DNA of 64,000 bases from positions 22,040,456-22,104,455 of the forward strand of contig NC_051095.1 of assembly GCF_901709675.1 (NCBI RefSeq). The letters run 5' to 3'. This document shows, one piece after another, positions 24,640 to 36,716 of the stretch. A program made the translations under genes and the position numbers. The notes beneath the pieces were generated by a model that was given only the letters and a program-made list of their open reading frames with translations, made no database searches and was not told the origin of the DNA. Numbering within the stretch: position 1 is the stretch's first letter; every line of letters begins with the position of its first letter. Source of the DNA: Syngnathus acus. Taxonomy: Eukaryota > Chordata > Actinopteri > Syngnathiformes > Syngnathidae.

Positions 24640-24835
24640 TTTGATGCCATTTAAAACTGATTTCTGATGCGTGTTGCACATTCTTGCACTCTTGCTTCTT
24701 CTTGGTGTTCTCTAATTAAGCATATAACAATGCTTGTCTGCCTCACAGACCACAAGAGAACACCCTGTAGGGATGATCTGTCTAAATGGGTCAATAATTC
24801 ATGTGCAACAAGTGTGGGAACAACCCAAAGCATCA
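24640..24835. promoter_or_regulatory. Candidate noncoding regulatory patch downstream of POU3F4
   Basis: Complex sequence without repeats; contains TCTAATTAAGCATATAACAA and GTCAATAATTCATGTGC. The judgement is by texture and homeodomain-like words only. It is followed by a GT microsatellite at 24880-24935. Confidence 0.25.
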
Positions 24836-24879
24836 CTTAAAATATTTCATTCCATAGAAACAGAAAAAACAGCATATAC

Positions 24880-24935
24880 ACACACGTGTGTGTGTGTGTG
24901 CGCATGCGTGTGTGTGTGTGTGTGTGTGTGTGTGC
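24880..24935. repeat. CA/GT microsatellite
   Basis: A (CA) stretch switches to (GT)n with GCATGC interruptions, forming a short inverted CA/GT structure of alternating purine-pyrimidine. Confidence 0.9.
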
Positions 24936-25439
24936 GTCTGTGATGAGCAGTGAGTCTTTCAATCTCATCATGAAGCCACCACATCTCTCTGACTCAGGAT
25001 CTGATTCAGAGCCTCAGTAACCTTGCAAGAGTCATCAAATCTCAAACATTTTAGAGGACACAATTCCAATATACTGTATATATTTTGCTGACATTCACCT
25101 GTTTCTTTTTCACCCCTTGACGTGTTTCGAGAGTCAATCATTTCTGCACCAGTGAGTTATTCAAGTATTAGTTAATCTTTAAAAATGTGCTTCCTCTCAG
25201 ACTCCACATGTTCTAGGGCCACTAAAGTAGTAAAGCGCTTCAATTTGTGTGCTAATCTGAACTCTACATTTTTGTTCATTTGCTAGCTCTCCTCCATCAG
25301 ACGCATTCAACGCCCATCATTTGCAACTAAAACGGTTGGATGGCTATATATTTTGTTTTACTTCCTTCCATATTGTCGTAGGCGTCCCCTTTTACCTCCA
25401 TCCTCACTCCTTCTTCATCCTCTCTTTCTGTCTCTCCCA

Positions 25440-25545
25440 ACCCCCTCCCAGGGCCGCAGACTGAGGAGATGCATAAATTCAAGACACATTAGTATTCCAG
25501 TCAGGCTCTCTGTTTTCAAGGCAAGGCCCTAACACCCTCCCCCCA
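25440..25545. promoter_or_regulatory. Candidate regulatory patch with POU3-type motif
   Basis: ATGCATAAATT at 25469-25479 resembles the POU III (Brn-2 type) bipartite site and lies in a non-repetitive stretch between C-rich tracts. The evidence is one motif plus context. Confidence 0.25.
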
Positions 25546-27224
25546 CACCCCCTCCTTCACTCGCCCTCTCCAGCTCTATTTTTGAATCATTTAAACAGTG
25601 CTGCATTTAGTTATTTCAAAACCACCGCTCATTTATTTTCAAGCTTCACAATTTTTTTTTCAGGAATCAAGTTCTAGTTTGCTTTTGCATCGCCAATTAT
25701 ACGGAACTGTAGTCTTTGAAATGAGATTCATGCTTCTCTGTGTGTGCGTGCTTGTGCGTGTGTCAACGCGTGTGCACGCGCGGGCTGTCAGGCCCATTGG
25801 CCCAGGCGATACATCACGCATGTCTGATCAAGGAGGGCATAGGGCCCCGACAATAACATTTCAGAGGAACTGCATACAGCGTCTCGTTTTTTTTTCAGTG
25901 ATCAGCCTACAGCCAAGACTATCGAGCCACTCGGTAGGATATTTACAGCTGTTGGGGACACCAAAACCTATGGGGGGGGGGGGGCATTTCGGACATGGCA
26001 ATCAAAAGGAGACGCTGCTTTTGAAGGGGAGTATGTATCAAACACACATTACACTAGAATCATTTATTTAATTAGTTAGTCTAGATTGGGTTATAGTCTA
26101 ATGTTTGAGGTGTTTAAATAGAACTTTAACGTAATAATATGTTAATAATAATAATAATATTGCTGAACTTTAATTATTACAGTGAACAATTGTAACAAGA
26201 AACTGTTTATTACAACATACATAGTTTATTTCAAAACATAATACAAGCTTTATACTGAAAATAAATAATTACTTGAGCTGTCATCGAAATTTGGAATAAA
26301 CCCGCCGAAACAGTTCAATCTTATACTGAAAATATTTTTTTTTTACATTGGTAATTAAGTGCAGGAATAACTAAGAGCATTTGTTTAAATTAATGACTTC
26401 AAAATGGTAATATATAAAACTGTACAATATTCGAAAAAATACTTGTGAAATAAACCAAAAAACAGGAGTATTTAATATTATAAAATTTGGATAGTGAACG
26501 TACAATAGAATTATAGGCAGGTGAATAGCGTCAAACCCATTTTTTCTATTCACGGCTCCTCTTCAGAGTCTACACAGTTTAAATGGTCGAAGATGGATGA
26601 AATAAAACAAAATACGTTTATAAATAACTGCTCTTGTGAGTGGCCGTGTAAACTACAGGCCACAACGGAAGGATTAAAATATAAATTTTCAAGTGCTATT
26701 GTGTTGGTAGAACATACCACTGGAATGAGGGCCTATAGGCAAATATATTTATAAACAAATGTATTTGCTTATAAGCAAAAAAATAATAACAGCAATTACA
26801 GATGTTGTACGAGTGTGTTACAAAATAATAACACGGGAGGATTGAGTGAGCTGAGTGGACAATAAAATTACACGTGGTGCCCAAACACTGAAATATCAAA
26901 TCAGCTCAGAAAACAAGAATCATTTGTGTTCCGAAAACCCCCCCAAAAGAGGGGGGAAATTATAACAGCAGTCCCATTTGTTGGATTATGGTGAGAAAAA
27001 ACTAAAGGCGCTGGTAGATTATAGGCACATATTTGTATTTATATCCAAACATTTTGACCGGCTCCACAGAGTGCGGTGAAATGATGGAATAATGACCTCG
27101 TGGCGCTTCGAAAGAGGCGAAGGCTGAGCGCGTATCTCCGGCGCTGGATCTCGTGAGTCTGGAGCAGTCTGTACCGGTGGGACTCGTACCGCGAGAGTCC
27201 AGCCCTCCCGGAGCGGTGCGGCGG
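25546..27224 (-). other. pou3f4: POU3F4 3' flank and probable 3' UTR
   Basis: Downstream of the POU3F4 stop on the minus strand the DNA is AT-rich. Minus-strand AATAAA (TTTATT on +) occurs at 26206-26211 and 26225-26230; either could end a UTR of about 1 kb. A run of 13 G lies at 25972-25984. No other gene was found. Confidence 0.4.
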
Positions 27225-28316
27225 TCAGAGGTCGTGGCACGACGACGCGTCCCCCGCGCTCCCGCCGTGGGAATAAGGAGCTTCGTGGGGCGGCGGCGGC
27301 TCCCCGGGCGGCGTCATGCGCTTCTCTTTCTGCCTCCGGTTGCAGAACCACACGCGGACAACTTCCTTCTCCAGCTGCAGCGTGTCCGCCAGCGACGTGA
27401 TTTCCTGCGCGGATGGTTTGGGACACTTGAGAAAGTGCGTCTCCAGGACCCCCTTAACGCTGACCTCAATGGACGTCCTCTTCTTCCTCTTCCTCCCCTG
27501 AGCTGCGATCTTGTCTATACTGCTGGAGCTGCCCGTGGACGAATCTGCCTCCTCCAACCACTTGTTTAGCAGCGGCTTGAGTTTGCACATGTTTTTAAAG
27601 CTCAGCTGTAGAGCCTCGAACCTGCAGATGGTCGTTTGGGAAAAGACGTTACCGTAGAGTGTGCCCAGCGCCAGTCCCACGTCGGCCTGCGTGAAGCCCA
27701 GCTTGATCCTCCGCTGCTTGAATTGCTTGGCAAAGTGTTCCAGCTCGTCCGACGTCGGCGTCTCCTCATCGGAGTGGTCGTGGCAGTGGTGGCCACCCAG
27801 GTCGCTGTGCTCGGGGCTGAGCGTATCCCTGAGGCCCGGGTGCATGGCTTGGCCCTGCGGGTTGGGCGGAGGGGTGAGCCCGCCGTGCTCCAGCATGCCG
27901 TTGACGGTGAAGCCCGTCTGGGAGTAGATATTGATCTGCTGCCCGCTGCTGATGGAGGAGTTGTGGGACACCGGAGTCCCCCACGCCGCCGGGTGGTTCC
28001 CATGATTGTTGTGGTGTGGGGAATGATGAGCGACGTGCGGCGAACGGTGATGAATGATGCCGAGCTGCAAGTCTTCTCTGCCCGGTTTGACGTCCTGCTG
28101 CTCCATCGAGGCCGACCACGGGCTGCTATCCGACAGATTGCTCGCCCACTGGTGCCCGAGGGGGTGCCCGTTGCTCTGGACGTTCTGCAGGTAGTCACTG
28201 TGCAGGAGTTTCTGGTGGCCTCTGAAGGGGCTAGCAGGCTGCATGGCCTGACTGTCCGGGTGGATCATGGGACTGGATCCGAGCAAGGTGTAGGGGCTGG
28301 AGGCAGCTGTGGCCAT
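27225..28316 (-). CDS. pou3f4: POU3F4 (BRN4), class III POU-homeodomain transcription factor
   Basis: Nuclear transcription factor of neural tube, inner-ear mesenchyme and other tissues; human loss causes X-linked deafness DFNX2. Single exon of 363 residues (human 361), as expected for class III POU genes. It starts [13 protein letters not shown] at 28316, with A at -3 and G at +4, and this N terminus matches known POU3F4 proteins. His-rich segment 89-108; family block [14 protein letters not shown] 73-86; POU-specific domain about 184-258 ([20 protein letters not shown]); linker; basic [13 protein letters not shown] homeodomain about 275-334 with recognition helix [13 protein letters not shown]. 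It ends SSCHDL. POU3F1-3 have different N-terminal regions with long Gly/Ala/His runs, so POU3F4 is preferred. Convergent with rps6ka6. Confidence 0.98.
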   Translation of the reverse strand: MATAASSPYTLLGSSPMIHPDSQAMQPASPFRGHQKLLHSDYLQNVQSNGHPLGHQWASNLSDSSPWSASMEQQDVKPGREDLQLGIIHHRSPHVAHHSPHHNNHGNHPAAWGTPVSHNSSISSGQQINIYSQTGFTVNGMLEHGGLTPPPNPQGQAMHPGLRDTLSPEHSDLGGHHCHDHSDEETPTSDELEHFAKQFKQRRIKLGFTQADVGLALGTLYGNVFSQTTICRFEALQLSFKNMCKLKPLLNKWLEEADSSTGSSSSIDKIAAQGRKRKKRTSIEVSVKGVLETHFLKCPKPSAQEITSLADTLQLEKEVVRVWFCNRRQKEKRMTPPGEPPPPHEAPYSHGGSAGDASSCHDL

Positions 28317-28483
28317 GCTGGCTGGCTGGCTGCTGAACCCCACTGGCGATACTAAAGTGAGCTTCAGCTCAGCCTCTGACATCTCCCTCTCTCTGGAGTG
28401 AGGCGTTGACTGACGGCAACAACCGCCACTCACCGGCCGAGAACGCCGCAGCCGCGACACCTCTCCACCAATGACAACGCCCC

Positions 28484-28514
<31 letters not shown>

Positions 28515-28662
28515 ACGCGCGCGCACACGCACCATGACCACCTCCGGGCGCGGAACCGCAGAGAGGGTTAAGGGTGATCGAACCGGAAGTGAGTCCAAGT
28601 GCTGGTCCATTGAGTCTGTATGTGGAACAATGTGCGCGTGGAGCGCAGTTCCTCTTTATTAA
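28317..28662 (-). promoter_or_regulatory. pou3f4: POU3F4 5' leader and proximal promoter
   Basis: Minus-strand TTAATAAA at 28655-28662 could serve as a TATA-like box, placing initiation near 28630 and a leader of about 310 bases. The leader stays open in the POU3F4 frame for 98 codons and has in-frame ATGs, the nearest at 28382 (G at -3, T at +4). The initiator at 28316 has the better context. A 21-G run (minus strand) lies inside the leader. Confidence 0.45.
28480..28536. repeat. Poly-C/poly-G run next to CA/GC alternating tract in the POU3F4 leader
   Basis: 21 consecutive C on + (28480-28500) are followed by (AC)n and (GC)n to about 28530. In the POU3F4 transcript this reads as GC/GT repeats followed by 21 G. 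Such tracts can form G-quadruplex and Z-DNA structures. Confidence 0.9.
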
Positions 28663-28884
28663 TCGAAGTTTCCAACTGCTTTACGCGCAGGTTTAATGAC
28701 GCTCCTGTCACCCCTGAGCGCGTGCGAAGGAGGTTTAAGCTCCAGTGGCATTTGTCAGACGTGCCAACACTTAATTTAGAAGGATACAATCAAACCTGGT
28801 CCGCTTCTAGGAGATAATCATTAACTTTCTGTAAACACTTGCTCAGGACTGTTCCTGCACGTCAAGATCTTGCACTTTTGCGCG

Positions 28885-28945
28885 TGGAACACTCCACACA
28901 ACACAACACAACACAACACAACACAACACACGCACACACACACGA
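28885..28945. repeat. ACACA pentanucleotide microsatellite
   Basis: Tandem CACAA units followed by short CA repeats, about 230 bases upstream of the putative POU3F4 TATA-like box. Confidence 0.85.
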
Positions 28946-29237
28946 ATGTAACTAATAAAGCACATTAGTAAAAAATCTGTCAAAAATGCAAAAATTAGCC
29001 CTGAAAAACTCACTTCTGTTGCTACTATATGGAAGCCATCGATTTCTCACATTGCGCATGTTCTGATGCAAGTACATTTATTCTCGACTCGTAACATTCT
29101 CGTTACAATTCAGCAAGATATTTCTGCTCATATCTAACTACTGCTCACTATAATTTCCTGTTGAAGAATGTGTGCCAGCATCCTTATTGCTTTCCAATTC
29201 CATTAAATATATTGTGGGGCTCCCAGGTTAAGCTTGA

Positions 29238-29470
29238 TTTAAATTTGCATACATTTTCATACATTTAGGAGAAATAAAAAGCAGGCTCGAGCCGGCAGAA
29301 AGTCATTAGGTAGCGTCGAGCCGTGGAGGAGCCAAGCAGGAGGCCGGAGCAGGTGATCGAACGGCGCGGCGCGGAGGATGTGTTGGCAGGACCGCTGGAC
29401 ATCAACCGACCTCGGTGACCGGAAACTGGCATGCACCAAAGACTGATGATGACCGAGTAAGATGCGTTAG
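29238..29470. promoter_or_regulatory. Octamer motif beside a CpG-rich patch upstream of POU3F4
   Basis: ATTTGCAT at 29243-29250 is an exact (reverse) POU octamer, 0.93 kb upstream of the POU3F4 ATG. The adjoining 29280-29450 is unusually GC- and CpG-rich (GAACGGCGCGGCGCGGAGGA) for this region. It could be an upstream promoter, first exon or CpG-island shore. Its function is inferred. Confidence 0.35.
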
Positions 29471-29540
29471 AACTGAAGTGAAATAACATTAGGTTGCTAC
29501 TACTAATTATTATTATTATAATGTTTAAGAATTGATTTTG

Positions 29541-29578
29541 CGTGTATGTGTGTGCATGCGTGCGCGCGCGCGCGCGTG
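29541..29578. repeat. GT/CG alternating tract (Z-DNA-prone)
   Basis: A GTGTATGTGTGTGCATGC stretch runs into a (CG)n run of about 16 bases. CG dinucleotide repeats this long are rare in vertebrate DNA because methylated CpG decays. Confidence 0.85.
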
Positions 29579-30029
29579 TTTGCTCCGGTGGTATTGTTCG
29601 GTGGAAGATGTGAGAAATTTACTCCGTGTAAGTTTTTTTTTCTCCCGAAAATGCATGCAGTTGGAGTTTAGTTTAACTCGTGCTATTAAAAGAAAAGCTA
29701 CGAATGTGAATTTAGAAAAAAAAAAAGCAATTATCCTGTTATATAATTGCATGCATTATTTTACCTATACAATAGCCTACTTCGGGATATATTGCAAAGC
29801 AAAAAGAAACGTTTTATTTCGACGGTTTTTAATAAATCGTATAGCACCTGCCTCCATGGTTTTAAAGCACGTATTTTGGTGCGCTTAAAGTGGACAAGAG
29901 TGCTGCTTTGAGAGAGGGGGCTGTATTGCTCTCGATAGTCTAAGTTTCTAAGTGTAACAGATGCTTCTCTAGAAACGCTCCGCGTGCTGATTCCTTTTAT
30001 TCCCATCAACATTTTTCTGCCGTCGAGCT

Positions 30030-30215
30030 CGTTTCCATAGTGAGGCGAATAAAAGGCAAATCCCCGCTCCGCGCCTCCAATAAAGAGCCCATTCACAGAT
30101 AACCCGACACAGCCCTGCTACACTGACTGCCTCTCTCCTACCGAGGTGCACATTACTGCTCAATAAGACAAGCTAATGACTCATAATTTCTCTCATTTGC
30201 TCTTTCGGAATTAAT
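30030..30215. promoter_or_regulatory. Candidate upstream element of POU3F4
   Basis: Non-repetitive DNA with two TATA/AATAAA-like words (GCGAATAAAAGGCAAATCCC; CCAATAAAGAGCCC) and TAATGACTCATAATTTC. The mixed GC composition resembles a promoter or conserved element. Assignment is tentative. Confidence 0.25.
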
Positions 30216-30639
30216 AGTTTGTTTAGAGTTTGCTGTTTGTTTGTTTTGTGGTTTTAAGCGACGTTTGTGGTAACTTTTACCGCTGCATGAATAAAACAAA
30301 CAGGGACGTAACAACAATTCTCGAAATGAATGCCACATTAGATATTTGTGTTTTCAAAACAGAACTATGGGCTGCATTAGTAGGAGTGTTGTTGAAATCG
30401 GACTGGCCGTTTTCTGTGGAGTGAAATCACCATGGTGTTGATTTTTTTTTTTTTGCACGAAATCTTCCACAAAGGGTTTATGTATTTTCTCTGTCACAGC
30501 GTCATGACACCTACAAGAATACACTTCCAGCATAATTGGTGATATTAAAATCTTTTAAATGTTCTAAATTAATATGGTGCACCACAGGACGGAATTGTGT
30601 GTATTTATTTATGTATTGCGGTACAATTTTCTATTTACT

Positions 30640-30940
30640 TCTATCAGATTAAAAAGGTTCAGACTGCTATTGAGACAGCACTGGGCCTCAGGCTTCACCC
30701 TGTCACTGAGTGTCATGACCTCTGTAAACTTTCCCCACGCATGAGCACTGACCCCCTCGATTCTTTGAGTCAAACCCATATATGTGTTAATGTGTTGAAC
30801 GAGAAATATCTCAATGCACTCAGTTTAGCCCAGCAGCTCTGGACAAGATGAAAAGATTGTATCTGCTAATTATGGGAATTATTAATTTTTATGTTAATGA
30901 ACACTGGAAGGCAATAACAAAATATGTGTGCAAGTATGTG
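30640..30940. promoter_or_regulatory. Candidate conserved noncoding element upstream of POU3F4
   Basis: Complex, repeat-free sequence about 2.3-2.6 kb upstream of the POU3F4 ATG, ending in homeodomain-like words (CTAATTATGGGAATTATTAA, GTTAATGAACACTGG). It was chosen for texture; no alignment was possible. Confidence 0.3.
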
Positions 30941-33039
30941 TTTTATTAAAGTGGCAGAGGCTAATATACATTAAATAATAATACTTTATACAGACAGATC
31001 ACAAAAGACTAATAATCAAAACCCCCCATCAGCGCATGATGTCGAGAACAGTGAAATTTTGTTTAAAGAGTTCAGCCCTAAATACAAACTATTCTCATCT
31101 GCATGACGCTGCTGATACAGTGTTTGTTTTCATAACGAATTTAGAACATAAATGTTTATCATTTCTTTATTTTCTTCCCGACAAGAATAATTGAAGTGCA
31201 TGTTTATAGTTTTTCTTGTGTTTGATCATGTCTGCATAAAATGTATAGCTTTTCAGCAGATTTTTGTTTTTGTTTCCCGAATTAAAATTTGAAATTGGGT
31301 TTATGTCGATCAATAGTACGTTTAATAATTTGAATCCTGACTTTTCTTTTTTAGATTAAGACTGTTTTAAAAAACGATTATTGCATAGCAATGAAATTGT
31401 TGTCAAAGGTGCACCACAAGCTGTATTTTTAACTCAGTGATTTAGTAACATTCTCACACCAAATGACTCAGCAAGTGTTAACTCCAACTGACTGGTTATT
31501 GGCTGTTCCATTCTGTTGTTACACATTTAAAAGGTTGAACATAAAAACAGAGGCAAGGTTAGGATTGTGGATCTTAGAGATATTTAAATTAACGTGAGGG
31601 ATGCAGGTGTAAACAAAGTGACATTTTGTAGCATTGTTGTGACAGTAAACACAACCAATCATTAGATAATGTTGTTTTGAATAATTGAAGTTCTCACAAA
31701 ATGTAATTATGTTTTTCCCAAACAATTGCAAAAAGAAGCTTCAAAGAGAGCGTCAAGGCCTTCAAACTGCATTTGTATTTTCCATTAGTATTCCAATATG
31801 ATGCAAAGTCGAGCATAACATTATTTGACTTTGTGGTTAATTAGAAATTGAATTGAGTGAAAACAATAGACTGCCCTAGGTCAGGGACTCTTTTTTTTTT
31901 ATTATTCTCACTGAAACTGTCTTTCCGTTGCTTAGAAAAGAGTATGTCACAATAATATTCTCCATCTATGAGAATTTTAATCATAAAATTATAAGATTAT
32001 TCTGCATATGTTTGTGTGTGCGTGTGTGTGCGTGTGTGTTTGCTACATGTGCTGTTTGCAAAGTGGCTGTACGTTTATTGTTACTGTGTGAGTGAAGGAG
32101 CCTCTGTTGGTTAAAATCTACATAACATTACCATCTGTTAAAATCCAAATCACTTCACTCACACGTAGAGCAATGAAGAAAAATAGAGAGTCTATATAAT
32201 CATATAACGTCTGCTCTTCAGCAGCTCTTCAACTCCTCTTCCATATAGCTACTCCTCTCTTTGCCTGCATTGAAAGCTGAAAAGAACACTGGTCTGGGCT
32301 GGGACCAATGAAGGTGTGTGCAAGTGTATTTGATGTGGACAAATTTTAATAAATTGCTTTCCAAATAAGAAATTTTTTTTTTGACAAAAACATATTTGGT
32401 CAACTTTATTCGGTAATAAAACACCAAACAAACCAGGTAGCTTGCTGCCATGGCTAAACAACTAACACCCATACCTACCTACCTACCCCCATCCCATCCC
32501 CAAACAAATCAACCCCCCTCCTCAAATGCACACATACACACACAGGTCCCTCTGAAGGAGCAGGCGGAGTCGACAGTTGCACATCTGCATTTCAAACACA
32601 GACTCTCTGGGATTCATTATTAATTAGCCCACTGAGCCCTGGAGGCCTGAACACACACATGCACGCACACACACACGCACGCACACACGCACACACACGA
32701 GCACGCGTAAGTGTGGCATTGCACCGTTCCATCATCTGATCTATTCTTGATTCCCGAGCTAGTGAATGATAAAGGGTGATGAATTAATGGACTGGATGGG
32801 TATCCTGCCCAAGTGCCAATGCATTGTATTGAAAGTTGTCTGTATATACAATGCATATGTGGTAAAAGACTGCATGTGAATGCAGCTCAACCCATGTGAG
32901 ATGAAAAAAAGTATTGTTTCTCCATTTGACACCAATAAAGTCAACTACACACCTCCATGGCCTTTGTTTGCTTGAGTCACTGCAACCTTACTGTTGTGCT
33001 TTCTCTAACAATTGCTTAATCGTGTGTTTTTGTGGGTAC
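30941..33039. other. Gene-free stretch upstream of POU3F4
   Basis: AT-rich DNA with short CA/GT microsatellites (about 32010-32040 and 32650-32710). No coding or transposon structure is recognised. Confidence 0.5.
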
Positions 33040-33450
33040 CGGTGGTAGAGGCAGATCAGAAGGACATCCAGTGATTATGCATGAGCAACGTCTCCTGGGC
33101 CCACACGCACGCACACGCACGAGTCAAACACACAGCAGCAAAAACACTGTCCACAACACATCCTACTGCTGCACAAAGTTTGGGCCTCACACTTTACTAA
33201 AATAAACACAGCAATGTATCCTATTGTGCGGCTCTGCATTAGCATGCAAGGGGGCAGACGCAGAGCTCATCGAAGAGTATCAGATTGCACAGGATTCTCA
33301 GACATGATGGTGCGTTGACTGCTAATATTTAGAGTGCAGCATCTCAAGCCTGAAAGGAGCCTCTTTTGCTCTTGAAGTGAGTTAGGTCATTAATTTGTGA
33401 TGTACTAAAACGTGTCATAAACTGATCCCAGGTAAAATTCCACCTATCCT
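33040..33450. promoter_or_regulatory. Candidate conserved noncoding element with POU-like motifs
   Basis: ATTATGCAT at 33074-33082 and TTAGCATGCAA near 33239-33249 resemble POU sites. The 33220-33440 part is complex and repeat-free. Motif- and texture-based only. Confidence 0.3.
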
Positions 33451-36400
33451 TTACGGCTCAGATGATGTTACAACGGTGACTTGCAAGATGGCCTCTTTGC
33501 GCTCTCACTACAACATAACACTTCTCACATGGTTGGCTAGCTCCAGGCTATAATCTGGAATGTGATAGGGTGACAAAGTCTGTATTTAATTGCATAATTG
33601 AGCAGGAACGAAGCATCAGCACCTTTTCCTCCAGGCCTCCCGGAGGCGGAGTCTGCTGTTCAGATGTCCTCGTCCGTCTCTGGTCAAACTGCAGAGAAGC
33701 AACACATACCGGCTGCGACATCTCCTGCAAGCATCGGCGCCTCTTGAACCAATCAGATGTGATTCAGTGCCAGTGGTGGACCTCCGCTGAGCACATGCGC
33801 TTCCTGATGTTGCAGGGCATGCTGGGTAGCGGTGGGATTTGCACCGGGGGAACAGACCACTTCTCTCCAGCACAACGCGCTCTTTGTTAGATGAAGAGGC
33901 CGAGCGAAGAAGCCGCAGAAATGTTGTTACAAGTTTCGAAAGGGAATTCTCGTTCCCTGTCCGAGATGTTTCCTCAGTCCACTCTTTCGTTCAAAGGAAG
34001 GCACACATGATTTTTGGTTTCATAGCAATTCTACCTGGGGTCTCAAAAGGGAAGAACAACAAATATCGGAAACATTTAATACAGAAGAATATGTTTATTC
34101 AGATACGTGGTTTTCGGATGAATGGACCCCCTCTGATGTGCTGTGCTGCCAGTGTGTGCAGCTCTTTGCGATTGCGGTCATGCACGTTGTGATGTGTGGG
34201 TTTTCATGTTTGGGTTGGACGCATGAGACGGGTGAAGAGACCTTATACCCCCTGTAGGCAGGAACTCTGGGTGGAGAGGGAAAGACGTCCAACACTCTCA
34301 TTTCTCATTACGTATCACATTTGTATTTATGTGCTAGCCCGGGTGTGTCTAGGTCTAGGACGTGACAAACTCAACAGCAGCAATTATAGTGGGCTGCTTG
34401 CAAAACATGATTCGAATGTTCTGTCTGCATTCAAGGAAACCATTTTTTTCTCCACAACTTGTGTTTGACTTGGTAATCTTTAATAACAATTTCTTAATTA
34501 TAAGCCTGATCAGGCCCAGGGGCAGTCAAAGGCCCATCAGAATGGCAGAAAAAATATGTGTGCTGATTTGTTTTCAATGTTTAAAAATGAGTTGAGCGTC
34601 CCGGTTAGAGTTGGGGGGTGGGGGGTGGACGACTGTATATTTGATGCTTAGCCCCGACCGAGGCCTATGAGTAGGTAAAGGTGACCCTGGGTTTGGTCTC
34701 CAAAGAGTGATAGAGAAAAGTAAGTCTGACCAGGCATGGGTATAAGACCAAGTAATAGTAATAGATAGTTATAATTTATTTTTGTGGAGCCCCAAAATGA
34801 AAAAAAAGAGCACACTACACAGCAAATCTCTTCAAATATTTTAGAGGAAACATTTTCTTCATACCTCCCTACTACTAGGACTGAACCAACACGTTGATTA
34901 TTCAGTGAGTCAACTTTACGACTCAACATTGACATTTGAAAATTGAAGTGGACCAATGACGAATCATATTTTTTTTATATTTTCAGATCATTTTCATATC
35001 AAATTCATCATATACTAATAAGATTTATTTATTTATTCATTTACTTTTTTGTCATTATTATTATTACTTTTACATTCTTTTTTTTAATAGGCCTACTTTA
35101 AAAGTTTGAGTTTCTTACATTTACTGTCTTATCACAATAAATGTTGTGGAAAAGCTGGTTGTAAAGGAAGAGCCCATTAGTTTTGGTGCAATTGAAAATA
35201 CCGTGTTGCTAAAAATACGTATGAGAAGCTTACACTCATTTTTGCCGCTTGAGCTACGATGTGTTCCCCGTACCTCCAGAATGCAAATGATACAGTCCAG
35301 TCTTTCTTTTCACAAACTTTTGCATCATTGACCACATACTCCATTTGTCTGTTAAGGAAATTTGGACAAAAAAAATAAAGAAATATCCACATTTTTACCA
35401 CATTGGGTGACTTTTTTTTTTTTTTTATTAAATCATGATTGGTTTCTCTCTACTTACCTATTTGTGGTTGAACCAGTTAAATGACTCGTCAACTTGATTA
35501 CGTCACATGGTCTAATTGTTAAACATCAGTTTTTGGCATTTCATCTTAAAAAACACCAATTTACAGAGGACCTTTGTCTTCTGTGATTACCAGACTATAA
35601 GGGAGCAATGAAATGTCTGGCCAACAAGACAATATAGTCTTTTGACATCTGCACAGGTCTGAGAATATCAGAATAAAATGGAGCTTAGCTTCACTAACTT
35701 CAGCCATTTTTATCAATGCTACCATTAAAATACTCCAATAAAATACTCCTTTTTTTCTCATCGACCTAGGCTTGTTGTTTGTGTTAGTTGTGTTGTGTTT
35801 CAATGGCAGCAATTTCTGCACTAGAATTTCAGAAGTGATCCGAATGATTGTTGAATTTGTCACTTGCCACAACACTTCAGGCACAGGACAGGAGCTTCAA
35901 AGCTTCTATATGATCAGGGCCATAAATATTGGGGCATCAACACCATTTTCGAATGAAAAAGCAGGACTCACATTTTGCGTGACACAAGACAACGAGTGAA
36001 ATTGCTGTACACGGCAATGTAAAGGTGCAAGGTTTACTTTTTTTTCCCACCGACGTTCAACAGTAACAGAACTTTCCACATCTAAACACACAAACTAATG
36101 GATGTTGTCACGCACTATAACGGCTTACCAAGTAAGGTCACCATTGTAGTTATTATTGGCATTAATGCTTACTATATTTGTTTAATGTTAGGAACTTTAA
36201 AATAAAGTATTTTTTTGGTTCAACTTTTAACTTATTGAAAGAGAATTTGAAAAATGAGCCAGTAACAAAAGTGAAACACTTGTTCATGTGTTTCCAGTTT
36301 ATGTTAACATTTGCAATTCAGAGCGAGATAATTTTCTTACAGCCTGCTTAATAAAAAGAAAAAAAATTGAAAATTTTATATTCATAATTATTGTACATTA

Positions 36401-36716
36401 GAAATCTTACAAAAATCTTGTCTCATCTCGTAGACTCAATCTTGTAAGGCATTATGTTTCATGGGATTTGTGTTCCGTCCCATCTCTATTGATCAACCAT
36501 TATTAGTTTGTCTCATTACTTTTGGTCCCTTGAAAATTGGGGCTCACATTTTCAGATTGTTGTAATTCCTGCATCTGATTTGTACAAATCCATTGTGCTG
36601 GGACGTGCGGTTAGGGCAGGCAGAGGAGCCAGAGCCTGTGTATATCCTGTTTGCATACATGGGCGAGAAGGGAACACAGGCATTCTATTTTCAGTGCCTC
36701 CAGCGACACATTAATT
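33451..36716. other. Gene-free stretch
   Basis: No gene or recognisable transposon. An exact POU octamer ATGCAAAT occurs at 35281-35288. The 33600-33870 part is less AT-rich and open in several frames, but no protein family is recognisable. Confidence 0.45.

Noticed and set aside
25598-26071. 157-codon open frame downstream of POU3F4
   Set aside because: It crosses GT repeats and a G run, has no family resemblance, and lies in the probable 3' flank of POU3F4.
27636-28355. Long antisense open frames opposite POU3F4 (239 codons on +, others on both strands)
   Set aside because: They mirror the GC-rich codon usage of POU3F4. The products resemble no protein family and have no independent start or splice support.
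33570-33890. Overlapping open frames on both strands in a GC-balanced patch
   Set aside because: No recognisable domain, no convincing splice sites, and both strands are equally open; probably noncoding.
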